This document shows, piece by piece, positions 14,130 to 22,758 of a stretch of 34,839 nt of DNA. The stretch is from Pseudomonadota bacterium. GTDB taxonomy: Bacteria; Pseudomonadota; Gammaproteobacteria; Burkholderiales; JABEVD01. The notes under the pieces were generated by a model. That model was not told the DNA's origin. It was given only the letters and a program-made list of their open reading frames with translations, and did not search any database. How positions within the stretch are numbered: position 1 is the stretch's first letter; each line of letters starts with the position of its first letter. A program made the position numbers and the translations under genes. The stretch lies in contig JAJZVB010000006.1 in NCBI GenBank assembly GCA_021845885.1, forward strand, positions 1 to 34,839, given 5' to 3'.

Positions 14130-14891
14130 ATGGCGACCATAGCAGTCTTCAATCAGAAAGGGGGCGTCGGGAAAACGACGAGCACCCTGAACATTGCCTC
14201 GGCGCTCGCTGCGCTTGAAAGGAACCCGCTTGCGATCGACCTCGATCCCCAGGCCCACCTGACGCATTCCCTGGGTGTGGATCAGGCCACTTCCAACGGC
14301 ATATCCTCCTTTTTCAGGGACGAGCGCTCATTGCTCGATTTGGTCCAGTATCGCCCGTCCGGTTTGCGCGTCATTCCTGCGCACTCCGATCTTTCCAAGA
14401 TCGATGCGCTTTCAGGCAAGACGAGGAACGTGGCGTCACGGCTCAGGGAGGGCCTCTCGGAGCATCTTGCCAAGGAAAATGTCCCCATCCTCATCGATTG
14501 TTGCCCGATGCTGGGGATATTGTCGCTGAACGCCATCATTTCCTCGGACAAGGTGCTGATCCCGGTTTCAGCCGATTTCCTTTCCATGCAGGGCGTGCAG
14601 AAGGTGGTTGCGCTCCTCGACGTATTGCAGGGAAGATTCGGGCGCAGATTCGATTTCATGGTCGTGCTGACCCGGTTCGATTCCAGGCGCAAGCTTTCAT
14701 TCTCGATCTTTGACAAGCTCAAGGAAAAGTTCGGCGAAAAGGTGGCCGATACCCGTATCATGGAAAACGTGAGTCTGGCCGAAAGCCCGGCCTATGGCAG
14801 GGACGTTTTCGCGCATGCGCCTTCGAGCCAGGGCGCAAAGGACTATTTCGCGCTGACCCATGAATTGATCGAGAAAGGTTTTTTTTACTGA
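14130..14891 (+). CDS. Orphan ParA/MinD-superfamily ATPase
   Basis: Deviant Walker A NQKGGVGKTTSTLNIASALAAL, IDLDPQAHLTHSLGV, LIDCCPMLGILSLNAI; no ParB-like ORF alongside. Start 14121 (MAVMATI) also possible. Confidence 0.85.
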   Translation: MATIAVFNQKGGVGKTTSTLNIASALAALERNPLAIDLDPQAHLTHSLGVDQATSNGISSFFRDERSLLDLVQYRPSGLRVIPAHSDLSKIDALSGKTRNVASRLREGLSEHLAKENVPILIDCCPMLGILSLNAIISSDKVLIPVSADFLSMQGVQKVVALLDVLQGRFGRRFDFMVVLTRFDSRRKLSFSIFDKLKEKFGEKVADTRIMENVSLAESPAYGRDVFAHAPSSQGAKDYFALTHELIEKGFFY

Positions 14892-15646
14892 ATCCTGGGC
14901 TTTCTGGGCGCTCTCGAAAACAGCAGGGCATGCAGCCTGTCTGGCAGCATGTTCAGGATTTTGCCGACGATCTTCATCTGCCACGGGAAAGTGTAAAAAA
15001 TTTTTCCTTCGGATACGGCCTTGATGATTTTTCTTGCAGCCGCGTCGGCCTTGACAAGAAAAGGCATGGGATAGGGATTGACATCCGTCATCGGCGTTTC
15101 CACATAGCCCGGGCAGATCGTGATCACTTCTATCCCGCTTCCGTAAAGCTCGGCCCTGAGCCCTTCAAGATAGCATATTACTGCAGCCTTTGAAGAAGAG
15201 TAGGCACTTGCTCCTGGAAGTCCCCTGAAGCCTGCGACGCTGGCCATCCCCACCAGCTTTCCCCGTCCATTCCTTTTCATCGCCTCGATATAGGGCTGAA
15301 AGGTCTTGACCATGCCGATCACGTTGGTGTCGAAAATATGCTGGAAAGTTTCGATGTCCTCGGCATGTTCGGTGAGATTGCCTATGCTTATCCCGGCATT
15401 GGCGATGACGATGTCGGGGCAGCCGAAGCGGGAAATGAAGTCGCTTGAAGCTTTATGCATGGCCTGGAGATCCCTGACATCTGCGCCATAAGCGACGCAT
15501 GAACCGGGCCAGCTTTCTTCGAGAGGGCTGAGCATGTCGATTCGCCTGGAAATCAGTCCGACAATATGACCTTCTTCGAGATAAAGCCTTGCAAGCTGGA
15601 ATCCGATTCCGCTCGACGCGCCGGTGATGACGATGCGCAGCTTCAT
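14885..15646 (-). CDS. SDR-family NAD(P)-dependent oxidoreductase
   Basis: 253 aa; VITGASSGIGFQLARLYLEEG, NAGIS, YSSSKAA catalytic motif, CPGYVETPMT. Confidence 0.93.
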   Translation of the reverse strand: MKLRIVITGASSGIGFQLARLYLEEGHIVGLISRRIDMLSPLEESWPGSCVAYGADVRDLQAMHKASSDFISRFGCPDIVIANAGISIGNLTEHAEDIETFQHIFDTNVIGMVKTFQPYIEAMKRNGRGKLVGMASVAGFRGLPGASAYSSSKAAVICYLEGLRAELYGSGIEVITICPGYVETPMTDVNPYPMPFLVKADAAARKIIKAVSEGKIFYTFPWQMKIVGKILNMLPDRLHALLFSRAPRKPRIQ

Positions 15647-16236
15647 TTGCGCTGCATTTTTTTCGCCATATCGATGAGCTCGTCGAGGCGATCTTCGTCA
15701 GCGAGATTGCCTAGGACGAGAAACTTTCCGTCGACGACAAGGGAAGGCACGCCGGATATGCCCAGCTTGCGCGCCAGATCTTCCGATTCCATGATTCTGC
15801 TTCTGACCAGCTTGGAATGATAGACCGACTTGAATTTTTCAGCATCGACGCCCTGGCTGCCTATCCAGCCGAACAACACTTCCTCGCTGTTCAGATCGAT
15901 TCCCTGATGCATGGCCTGAAATATCCGGCTTCTCAGCCTATCTTCCTGCCCGAGTATGGAAAGCGCATAGTAGGTGCGGGCAAGGGGAAGCCATGAAGAT
16001 CTGAAAGCCGGGATGCGAACCACCCTGATATCCCTCCTACCCTGCAGCCAGTTGTTCAGGAAAGGCTCCAGATCAAGGCATTCCGGGCATCCATAGTAGA
16101 AGAATTCGATCAGCTCGATTTTCTTTTCGTGAATCTGAAGCGGAGGATCAATGGGCAGGTAATCTTTTCCCGCTTCGGGCTGAGCATGGGCCAGGAAGGA
16201 AATCGGAAGCAGCAGGGCCGCCGCGTACCGCTTCAA
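15643..16236 (-). CDS. DsbA-like thiol:disulfide interchange protein, divergent paralog (CPEC active site)
   Basis: 197 aa; signal peptide MKRYAAALLLPISFLAHAQ; IELIEFFYYGCPECLDLEPFL; SGVPSLVVDGKFL cis-Pro loop; ATGA overlap with the upstream dsbA. Confidence 0.88.
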   Translation of the reverse strand: MKRYAAALLLPISFLAHAQPEAGKDYLPIDPPLQIHEKKIELIEFFYYGCPECLDLEPFLNNWLQGRRDIRVVRIPAFRSSWLPLARTYYALSILGQEDRLRSRIFQAMHQGIDLNSEEVLFGWIGSQGVDAEKFKSVYHSKLVRSRIMESEDLARKLGISGVPSLVVDGKFLVLGNLADEDRLDELIDMAKKMQRK

Positions 16237-16847
16237 TGCCTGGCAGCCCTGGCCATCTGGATCAGCTTGTCGAGCTCGGTGATCGTTCCCGGAAGGGATC
16301 TTGTGAGTTCGGGGGAGGTCAGATATTTTCCATCGACGACCAATGAAGGCGTCCCCATGATGCCATAGCTTCGCGTCATTTGTTTCGACTTGTTGACATC
16401 CACCTGGGTGGTGAAGGAGGCATAGGCAGCGGAAAGCTTGCCCCGGTCGACTCCCCGCTTCGCAGCCCAGTCGAGCAGGGTGTTTTCGTCGCCGAGATCG
16501 ATATTCTGGACCTGGACCGCATCGTATACGGCGCCGTGCAGCCTGGGCTCCAGCCCCATGACATCAAGCGCATAATAGGTCTTCGCGAGTTTCATCCACT
16601 CGTCGTTGAATATGGTCGGAACATAGCGGAACTCGACATCCTTGGGCAGCTTCTTGAGCCAGAGATCGAGGTATTTCTGCAGGTGATAGCAGTGTGGGCA
16701 GCCGTAATAGAAAAATTCGAGCACTTCGATCTTCTTCCCGCTCGTTGTCGGTTGGGGGGGATTGACGAGCGAATAACCCTGGTCGGCCTGAGCCATCGGG
16801 AGCCAGGAAAGAAATAACAGAAAAACCACGGAATAAAAGAATTTCAT
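16233..16847 (-). CDS. dsbA: Thiol:disulfide interchange protein DsbA (CPHC active site)
   Basis: 204 aa; signal peptide; IEVLEFFYYGCPHCYHLQKYL; MGTPSLVVDGKYL. Confidence 0.94.
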   Translation of the reverse strand: MKFFYSVVFLLFLSWLPMAQADQGYSLVNPPQPTTSGKKIEVLEFFYYGCPHCYHLQKYLDLWLKKLPKDVEFRYVPTIFNDEWMKLAKTYYALDVMGLEPRLHGAVYDAVQVQNIDLGDENTLLDWAAKRGVDRGKLSAAYASFTTQVDVNKSKQMTRSYGIMGTPSLVVDGKYLTSPELTRSLPGTITELDKLIQMARAARH

Positions 16848-16856
16848 GAGACCCTC

Positions 16857-17429
16857 CTATGGGCTCGTTTCCTTGATCTTGACGACGCTTGCAGCGATGC
16901 CGTTCTGCTGCAGCTCCTCCTGGGCTTTCCCCAGGTCGTCCTGGTTTTGATAGGGGCCGATGCGCACCCTGTACTTCGAATCGGCCCCGCTCCCCGTTTG
17001 AATCTCAGACTCGAGGCCCAGCATGGCGAGCTTGGCCTTCATATTGTCCGCATCTTCCCGTTTCTGGAAAGCGCCGGCCTGGAGATAATAGCTCTCGACA
17101 GCAGGGGCGGCGGGCGCAGCGGGTGCTGCCGGCTCGGCGGGTGCCGCATTCTGGGGAGCCGGGTTTTCCTGGCCAGGCAGGATTTTGTAGAAATCGAACT
17201 TGGGCTTGTTGTCGGATTGGGCCGAATCCGGCTTGGGGGGGGGGATCTTGGCGGGCTGGTTCTCGGTCTGTTCATTGCGATTGACAAAAGGGCTGGGCAT
17301 TTTGTTGATATACCAGGCCACGCCGAGCGAAATCCCGATGCCGAGAATAAGCCCGATCAGGATGCCGGCGAACATCGATCCGCCCCGAGCAGGTCTGCCA
17401 TTCGATTTCGGTTTGTAGTCTCTGCTCAT
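16857..17429 (-). CDS. SPOR-domain cell-division-like protein (FtsN/DedD-like)
   Basis: Short cytoplasmic N-terminus, one TM (MFAGILIGLILGIGISLGVAWYI), Pro/Ala-rich linker, C-terminal SPOR domain YYLQAGAFQKREDADNMKAKLAMLGLESEIQ..YRVRIGPYQNQDDLGKAQEELQQNGI. Confidence 0.9.
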   Translation of the reverse strand: MSRDYKPKSNGRPARGGSMFAGILIGLILGIGISLGVAWYINKMPSPFVNRNEQTENQPAKIPPPKPDSAQSDNKPKFDFYKILPGQENPAPQNAAPAEPAAPAAPAAPAVESYYLQAGAFQKREDADNMKAKLAMLGLESEIQTGSGADSKYRVRIGPYQNQDDLGKAQEELQQNGIAASVVKIKETSP

Positions 17430-17437
17430 AGTACTCT

Positions 17438-19174
17438 TCACATTTTTTCAGGGGCGCTCACCCCGAGCAATTCCAGGCCATTGCGGATCACCTGTTTCAC
17501 GGCTGCGATGAGGGAAAGCCGCGCAAGCTTTACCGCTTCATCCTGCACCAGAAAATGGGAGGCGTTGTAATAGCTGTGGAATTCGGATGCCAGGTCTTTG
17601 AGGTAGAAGGCGATCAAATGAGGCGAAAGTTCCCTTGCAGCGCTTTCTATCAGGGAGGGATAGTCGATCAGACTTTGCAGCAGTATCAGCTCGTGATCGT
17701 CGGAAAGCCGATTTGCATCGGCTTCATTCAGGCATTCAGGATCGCCCCCCCATTGATCGAGAACGCTGGCAATCCGCGCATGCGCATACTGGACATAATA
17801 CACGGGGTTCTCGTTGCTTTGCGATTTGGCGAGATCGAGATCGAAATCCAGATGCTGGTCGCATTTTCTCAGCACATAGAAAAACCTCGCCGCGTCGTTT
17901 CCGACTTCCTTTCTCAGCTCCCTCAGCGTGACGAAATCGCCGCTTCGGGTGGACATGGAAGCCTTCTTGCCTTCCCTGTAAAGGACCGCGAACTGCACCA
18001 GGGCGATGTCGAGCCTCTCGGCCGGTGCCCCTGCGGCAAGAAGCGCCCCCTTGACCCGGGCGATATAGCCGTGGTGATCGGCGCCCCAGATGTCGATGAC
18101 GCGGTCGAAGCCGCGCTCGAATTTGTTGAGGTGATAGGCGATATCGGGGGCGAAGTAGGTATAAAGCCCGTTCTCCCTCTGCACGACCCTGTCCTTCTCG
18201 TCGCCGAATTGGGTGGAGCGGAACCATTTGGCCCCATCCTGAACGTAAATATGTCCCCTTTCCTCGAGCAGCTTGATTGCGCGCTCCACCATGCCGCTGT
18301 CGAAAAGCGACTGCTCCGAGAACCATGAATCGAAAACAACTCCGAATTCGAGCAGGTCGTTGCGGCAATCGCCGAGCTGCTCGTTCAGGACGAAATCGTG
18401 AATGTACTGGTAGTCCTGATCCAGAAGCTTCTTCGCATTCTTGATCAGGCTGTCGAGATAGGCGTCCTCGTCGGAAACCTCAACCGGTATGTCGTAGAGA
18501 ACCGCTCCGGGAGGATGCCTGTAGCGGTCGCCATGGGCTTCGTGAATAAGATGCGCCATGTCCCTGACGTAACTTCCCTGGTAGGCGTTGGGCGGGAAAA
18601 GGATGTCGACGCCGACGATTTCGAGATAGCGAAGCCAGGTGGAAAGCGTCAGGATGTCCATCTGCCTTCCCGCATCGTTCACGTAATATTCCCGCACCAC
18701 CTCGAATCCTGCGGCATTCAACAGGTTGGCAAGGCTTGCCCCGAATGCGGCACCCCGCCCGTGCCCGACATGAAGGGGGCCGGTGGGATTGGCCGAGACG
18801 AATTCGACCTGAACCTTTTTCCCCGAGCCGATGGCGCTTTTTCCAAAGGCTTCCCTGCTTTTCAGGATATGCTTCAAAACGAGCTGCTTGGAAGATTTTT
18901 TGAGGAAAACGTTGATGAACCCTGCTCCGGCCACCTCCATTTTTTCGACATGCTCGGAAGGGGGGATGATGTCCAATATTTCGGATGCGACCTGTCTGGG
19001 ATTCTTCTTCAGCAATTTCGCAAGCTGCATGGCGATATTGCACGCATAATCGCCATGAACGGCGAGCTTGGGCCGCTCGAGATGGATTTCAGGCGCAATC
19101 GGAGAAATCTGTTCGGCTGCCTTGGAAAAAAGCGCAATGAGATGAGTTTTGAAATCGGGTGTCATGGTTGGCAA
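17438..19174 (-). CDS. argS: Arginyl-tRNA synthetase
   Basis: 578 aa; VEFVSANPTGPLHVGHGRGAAFGASLANLL, KKASMSTRSGDFVTLRELRKEVGNDAARFFYVLRK. Confidence 0.97.
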   Translation of the reverse strand: MPTMTPDFKTHLIALFSKAAEQISPIAPEIHLERPKLAVHGDYACNIAMQLAKLLKKNPRQVASEILDIIPPSEHVEKMEVAGAGFINVFLKKSSKQLVLKHILKSREAFGKSAIGSGKKVQVEFVSANPTGPLHVGHGRGAAFGASLANLLNAAGFEVVREYYVNDAGRQMDILTLSTWLRYLEIVGVDILFPPNAYQGSYVRDMAHLIHEAHGDRYRHPPGAVLYDIPVEVSDEDAYLDSLIKNAKKLLDQDYQYIHDFVLNEQLGDCRNDLLEFGVVFDSWFSEQSLFDSGMVERAIKLLEERGHIYVQDGAKWFRSTQFGDEKDRVVQRENGLYTYFAPDIAYHLNKFERGFDRVIDIWGADHHGYIARVKGALLAAGAPAERLDIALVQFAVLYREGKKASMSTRSGDFVTLRELRKEVGNDAARFFYVLRKCDQHLDFDLDLAKSQSNENPVYYVQYAHARIASVLDQWGGDPECLNEADANRLSDDHELILLQSLIDYPSLIESAARELSPHLIAFYLKDLASEFHSYYNASHFLVQDEAVKLARLSLIAAVKQVIRNGLELLGVSAPEKM

Positions 19175-19192
19175 TTATAGCTTCACAGCCGC

Positions 19193-21355
19193 CTAAAACT
19201 CCAGGGGATCGACGTCGACATGCCATCTTACCGTGCGGTTGGAGGAATTCAGCCCGGGAAGAAGCGTGTCCAGGAATTCCTGCAGCTTCTTTCTAAAGGG
19301 GGACTGGAACAGGATTTGAGCCCTTTCCATGTTGCCCAGGCGCGCCATGGAGGCCGGAGCCGGATCGAATACCGTGACCTCTCCGGCGAGATTCGAGGCG
19401 ATTGCGGAAACATGCCCGAGAAAGGCCATGGCTTGCTCGATTGACGCGGATTCGGCCCGGATCAGCGCCTGGTGCACATAGGGGGGGAAGCCCGCCGCTT
19501 TCCTTTCCTCGAGGAGGAGCTCGGCCATGGCCCGGTAATCGTGATGTTTGAGCGCAACATAGAGGGGATGGTCAATGAATTCGGTCTGGATCAGCACCTC
19601 CCCGGGGGAACCGGCGCGCCCCGCCCTTCCTGAAACCTGGGCGAGCTGCGCGAAAAGGCGCTCCGAAGCCCGAAAATCGCTACTGTAGAGAGAGGCGTCG
19701 GGATTCAGTATGCCGACCAGCGTCAGATTCGGAAAATCATGCCCTTTCGCCAGAATCTGAGTTCCGACCAGAATATCGGCTTCCCCCCGCCTGATTTTCT
19801 GCAGCATTTCATTCCAGGATTTCTTTTTCCTGATGCTGTCCCTGTCGATCCTGAGGATTCGGGCATGGGGAAAATGACCCAGGAGTTCGGACTCGATTCT
19901 CTGCGTGCCGTGGCCCACCGGCTTGAGATCCAGGTTTCCGCAATGCGGGCAGGTCTGCACGATCTTTTCTTCGTGGCCGCAGTAATGGCAGCGTAGCCTG
20001 CCTTCCTTCAAATGCAGCACCAGCCTGGAAGAGCATCGCTTGCAGTCGGGTGTCCAGGAACAGGAACTGCAGATCAGCGCGGGAGAATAGCCTCTGCGGT
20101 TGATGAAGATCAGGCTTTGTTCCTTTCTTTCGAGGCGCAGGGAAACCGCCTTGATGAGTTTTTCGCTCAAGCCCCCATGGCGTTTTTCTGATCTGAGGTC
20201 GACAAAATGAACTTCCGGAAGCCTGGCCTCGAGTACGGCGCGCGTCTTGAGTTCAAGCAGCCGGTAGCGTCCCTTCATGGCGCTGAAATAGCTTTCTAGA
20301 GAAGGCGTGGCGGACCCCAGAATGACCGGAATGTTCTCCCGCTTGGCGCGCATCACGGCGACATCCCTTGCGCTATAGCGCAATCCTTCCTGCTGCTTGA
20401 AGGAGGCGTCATGCTCTTCGTCGACGACGATCAGACCCAGCGAAAAGAAAGGCGTGAATACCGCAAGTCGGGTGCCGAGGACGATTCTGGCTTGTCCGGT
20501 CTGGGCTTTCAGCCAGTTCTGCACCCTTTCCGTGTCGCTGAGTCCGCTGTGCAGGCTGGCAATCGATGTGCCCGGGAATCTCGATTTGAAAACCTGTTCA
20601 AGATGGGGGGTGAGATTGATTTCCGGAACAAGAAAAAGAACCTGCCTGCCCATCTGCAATATTCTCGAAATGACCTGCAAATAGACCTCGGTTTTCCCGC
20701 TTCCCGTGACGCCGAAGAGCAGCCAGGGATGAAAGCCGGACAGATTTCCGAGGATGCCTGAAACTGCATTGTGTTGCGATTCGTTCAGGACCGGATGGGG
20801 AGCGATCTCGATGGGCGCGGGTTTTCCCGGAGCGGCTTCGGCAAATCCCAGGTCGAGCAGCTTCCTGATCGAAGGGAGAGGAAATTCCGTCCTCAGGGAA
20901 TTCATGGAAAGCACGGGATTAACTCTCAAGGAATCGAGCAGCCTGTTCAGGTTTCTGCCTCGCGGCTGCGCCATTCTGCCGGCTTCGGTAAGCGAAAGAA
21001 AAAGATCCTGTTTCAATTCTAGGGGTTCTAACGTCTTCAATTTGGCAGGCAGTGCGTTCATGACGACGGAACCGATCGGATGATGATAATAGCCGCTGCA
21101 GAAGCGGAAAAGATCGAGCAGATTGCGGTCCAGGGGAGGGTTTTCACGGAAAATCCGGAAAGCGGGCTTCAGCCTGTTTTCCGGGACTTCGGAATGGCTG
21201 CCGACTTCCAGGACGATACCTGCGATCTGTTTTTTTCCGAAGGGTACGATCACCCTGCGGCCTATGTCCTCGCTGGAGGCTTCGGCAAGGTAATCGAACA
21301 GGCCGGGGACCGGGACGTCGATGGCGATCCTGATGATTTTATGGATTTTATCCAA
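19193..21355 (-). CDS. priA: Primosomal replication restart helicase PriA (TTG start)
   Basis: 720 aa; GVTGSGKTEVYLQ, VDEEHDASFKQ, zinc-binding cysteines (CSSCSWTPDCKRCSSRLVLHLKEGRLRCHYCGHEEKIVQTCPHCG), VLIQTEF. Confidence 0.96.
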   Translation of the reverse strand: MDKIHKIIRIAIDVPVPGLFDYLAEASSEDIGRRVIVPFGKKQIAGIVLEVGSHSEVPENRLKPAFRIFRENPPLDRNLLDLFRFCSGYYHHPIGSVVMNALPAKLKTLEPLELKQDLFLSLTEAGRMAQPRGRNLNRLLDSLRVNPVLSMNSLRTEFPLPSIRKLLDLGFAEAAPGKPAPIEIAPHPVLNESQHNAVSGILGNLSGFHPWLLFGVTGSGKTEVYLQVISRILQMGRQVLFLVPEINLTPHLEQVFKSRFPGTSIASLHSGLSDTERVQNWLKAQTGQARIVLGTRLAVFTPFFSLGLIVVDEEHDASFKQQEGLRYSARDVAVMRAKRENIPVILGSATPSLESYFSAMKGRYRLLELKTRAVLEARLPEVHFVDLRSEKRHGGLSEKLIKAVSLRLERKEQSLIFINRRGYSPALICSSCSWTPDCKRCSSRLVLHLKEGRLRCHYCGHEEKIVQTCPHCGNLDLKPVGHGTQRIESELLGHFPHARILRIDRDSIRKKKSWNEMLQKIRRGEADILVGTQILAKGHDFPNLTLVGILNPDASLYSSDFRASERLFAQLAQVSGRAGRAGSPGEVLIQTEFIDHPLYVALKHHDYRAMAELLLEERKAAGFPPYVHQALIRAESASIEQAMAFLGHVSAIASNLAGEVTVFDPAPASMARLGNMERAQILFQSPFRKKLQEFLDTLLPGLNSSNRTVRWHVDVDPLEF

Positions 21356-21554
21356 TTTGCTCTGGCATGCTTCAGTCCGGTTCAGGCCCTGTTCTTAGAG
21401 TTGTTTCTAGGAAAGCGATGCAACATATTTATTAAATGAACAAAAAAGTTACCCACAAAATCTGTTGATAACTTTGTGGATTGAAAACCCAATTGTCACT
21501 CTGTTTTCATCGCCGAAGGTGATTCCATCATTGCCCAATCAACGAACAGAAAAT

Positions 21555-21584
21555 ATTATATTTATAATCAATATGTTAATTCAA
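21555..21584 (-). promoter_or_regulatory. Putative sigma70 promoter for priA
   Basis: On the - strand: TTGAAT (21584-21579), 18 nt spacer, TATAAT (21560-21555), about 200 nt upstream of the priA TTG. Confidence 0.4.
21566..21578 (+). promoter_or_regulatory. Exact match to IHF consensus WATCAANNNNTTR
   Basis: AATCAATATGTTA at 21566-21578. Confidence 0.4.
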
Positions 21585-21684
21585 TGCGTGGACGGGCTGC
21601 AATTTCTCCAGTGATTCCGGAAAATGTGCATAAGTCTGAATTAGTATAATTAAAATGAATGATTGAAAGCCGGAAAAGGGGGGC

Positions 21685-22758
21685 TTATTGCGAAGCCACT
21701 TCGTGGTATTTCCGGCTCGAGCTGTGGACGGTTTCGATCATGATCCTGGCATTTTCTGGATCGGTATATTGGGAAATGCCATGACCGAGATTGAACACGT
21801 GACCGCTTCCGTGCCCGAAGCTTTCGAGTATCTTTTGGGTCTCGGCTTTGATGGCATCCGGCGTTGAAAAGAGCACGCAAGGATCGAGATTGCCCTGCAG
21901 CGCGATTCTGTCTCCGACGAGGCTTCTTGCCCTGCCGATGTCCATGGTCCAGTCGAGACCGGCCGCATCGCACCCGATCGATGCGATTTTTTCTATCCAG
22001 AGGCCGCCGCCCTTCGTGAAAACAATGCTGGGCACTCTTTTCCCCTCCCTGGTCTTATGGAGGGAAGAGACGATCTTTTCCATATAGGCAAGGGAAAATT
22101 CGCTGTAGGCGGCTTCCGACAATGCCCCTCCCCAGGAATCGAAAATCATCACTGCCTGGGCGCCACTTTCGATCTGCGCATTGAGATAGTCGGAAACCGC
22201 TTTCGCATTGATTTCCAGGATATGGTGAAGGAGATCCGGCCTTCGGTAAAGCATCGTCTTGGTATGGAGAAAATCACTGCTGCTGCCGCCCTCTATCATG
22301 TAGCAAGCCAGGGTGAAGGGGCTGCCCGAGAAACCGATAAGGGGGACGGAGCCGGCGAGCGCCTTTCTGATCTGGCAGACGGCATCCATGACATAGCCCA
22401 GATGGACTGAAGGATCGGGGGCGGTCAGATTCTTGATTTCCCATTCATCCCTCAAAGGTCTTTCGAATTTCGGCCCCTCCCCTTCTGCGAAATAGAGCCC
22501 CAGTCCCATGGCATCGGGGACAGTCAGGATGTCGGAGAAAAGGATGGCCGCGTCCAGAGGAAAACGGGCGAGCGGCTGCAGCGTCACTTCGGTTGCAAGA
22601 TCGGGGTTTTTGCAAAGCGAAAGAAAGCTCCCCGCCCGGGATCGCGTCTGGTTGTATTCGGGCAGGTAGCGCCCGGCCTGCCTCATCATCCAGACCGGAG
22701 TATAGGGGACGGGTTCGCGCAGCAGCGCGCGCAGGAAGGTATCGTTTTTGAGGATCAT
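21685..22758 (-). CDS. hemE: Uroporphyrinogen decarboxylase
   Basis: ATG 22758 ([39 protein letters not shown]); [26 protein letters not shown]. The tracked upstream extension overlaps gltD and is less likely; ATGA overlap with the gltD stop. Confidence 0.97.
   Translation of the reverse strand: MILKNDTFLRALLREPVPYTPVWMMRQAGRYLPEYNQTRSRAGSFLSLCKNPDLATEVTLQPLARFPLDAAILFSDILTVPDAMGLGLYFAEGEGPKFERPLRDEWEIKNLTAPDPSVHLGYVMDAVCQIRKALAGSVPLIGFSGSPFTLACYMIEGGSSSDFLHTKTMLYRRPDLLHHILEINAKAVSDYLNAQIESGAQAVMIFDSWGGALSEAAYSEFSLAYMEKIVSSLHKTREGKRVPSIVFTKGGGLWIEKIASIGCDAAGLDWTMDIGRARSLVGDRIALQGNLDPCVLFSTPDAIKAETQKILESFGHGSGHVFNLGHGISQYTDPENARIMIETVHSSSRKYHEVASQ

Larger units (their letters stand above)
21449..21633. 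promoter_or_regulatory. Cluster of DnaA-box-like sequences flanking an AT-rich, IHF-site-containing segment
   Basis: TTACCCACA 21449-21457 (+, 1 mismatch to TTATCCACA), TGTTGATAA 21463-21471 (= TTATCAACA on -, 1 mismatch), TGTGGATTG 21475-21483 (-, 2 mismatches), TGTGCATAA 21625-21633 (= TTATGCACA on -, exact TTATNCACA); AT-rich 21550-21585. Confidence 0.5.

Noticed and set aside
17085-17160. GC-rich repetitive stretch in the SPOR gene (PAAPAAPAAP)
   Set aside because: Ordinary low-complexity Pro/Ala linker between the TM and the SPOR domain.
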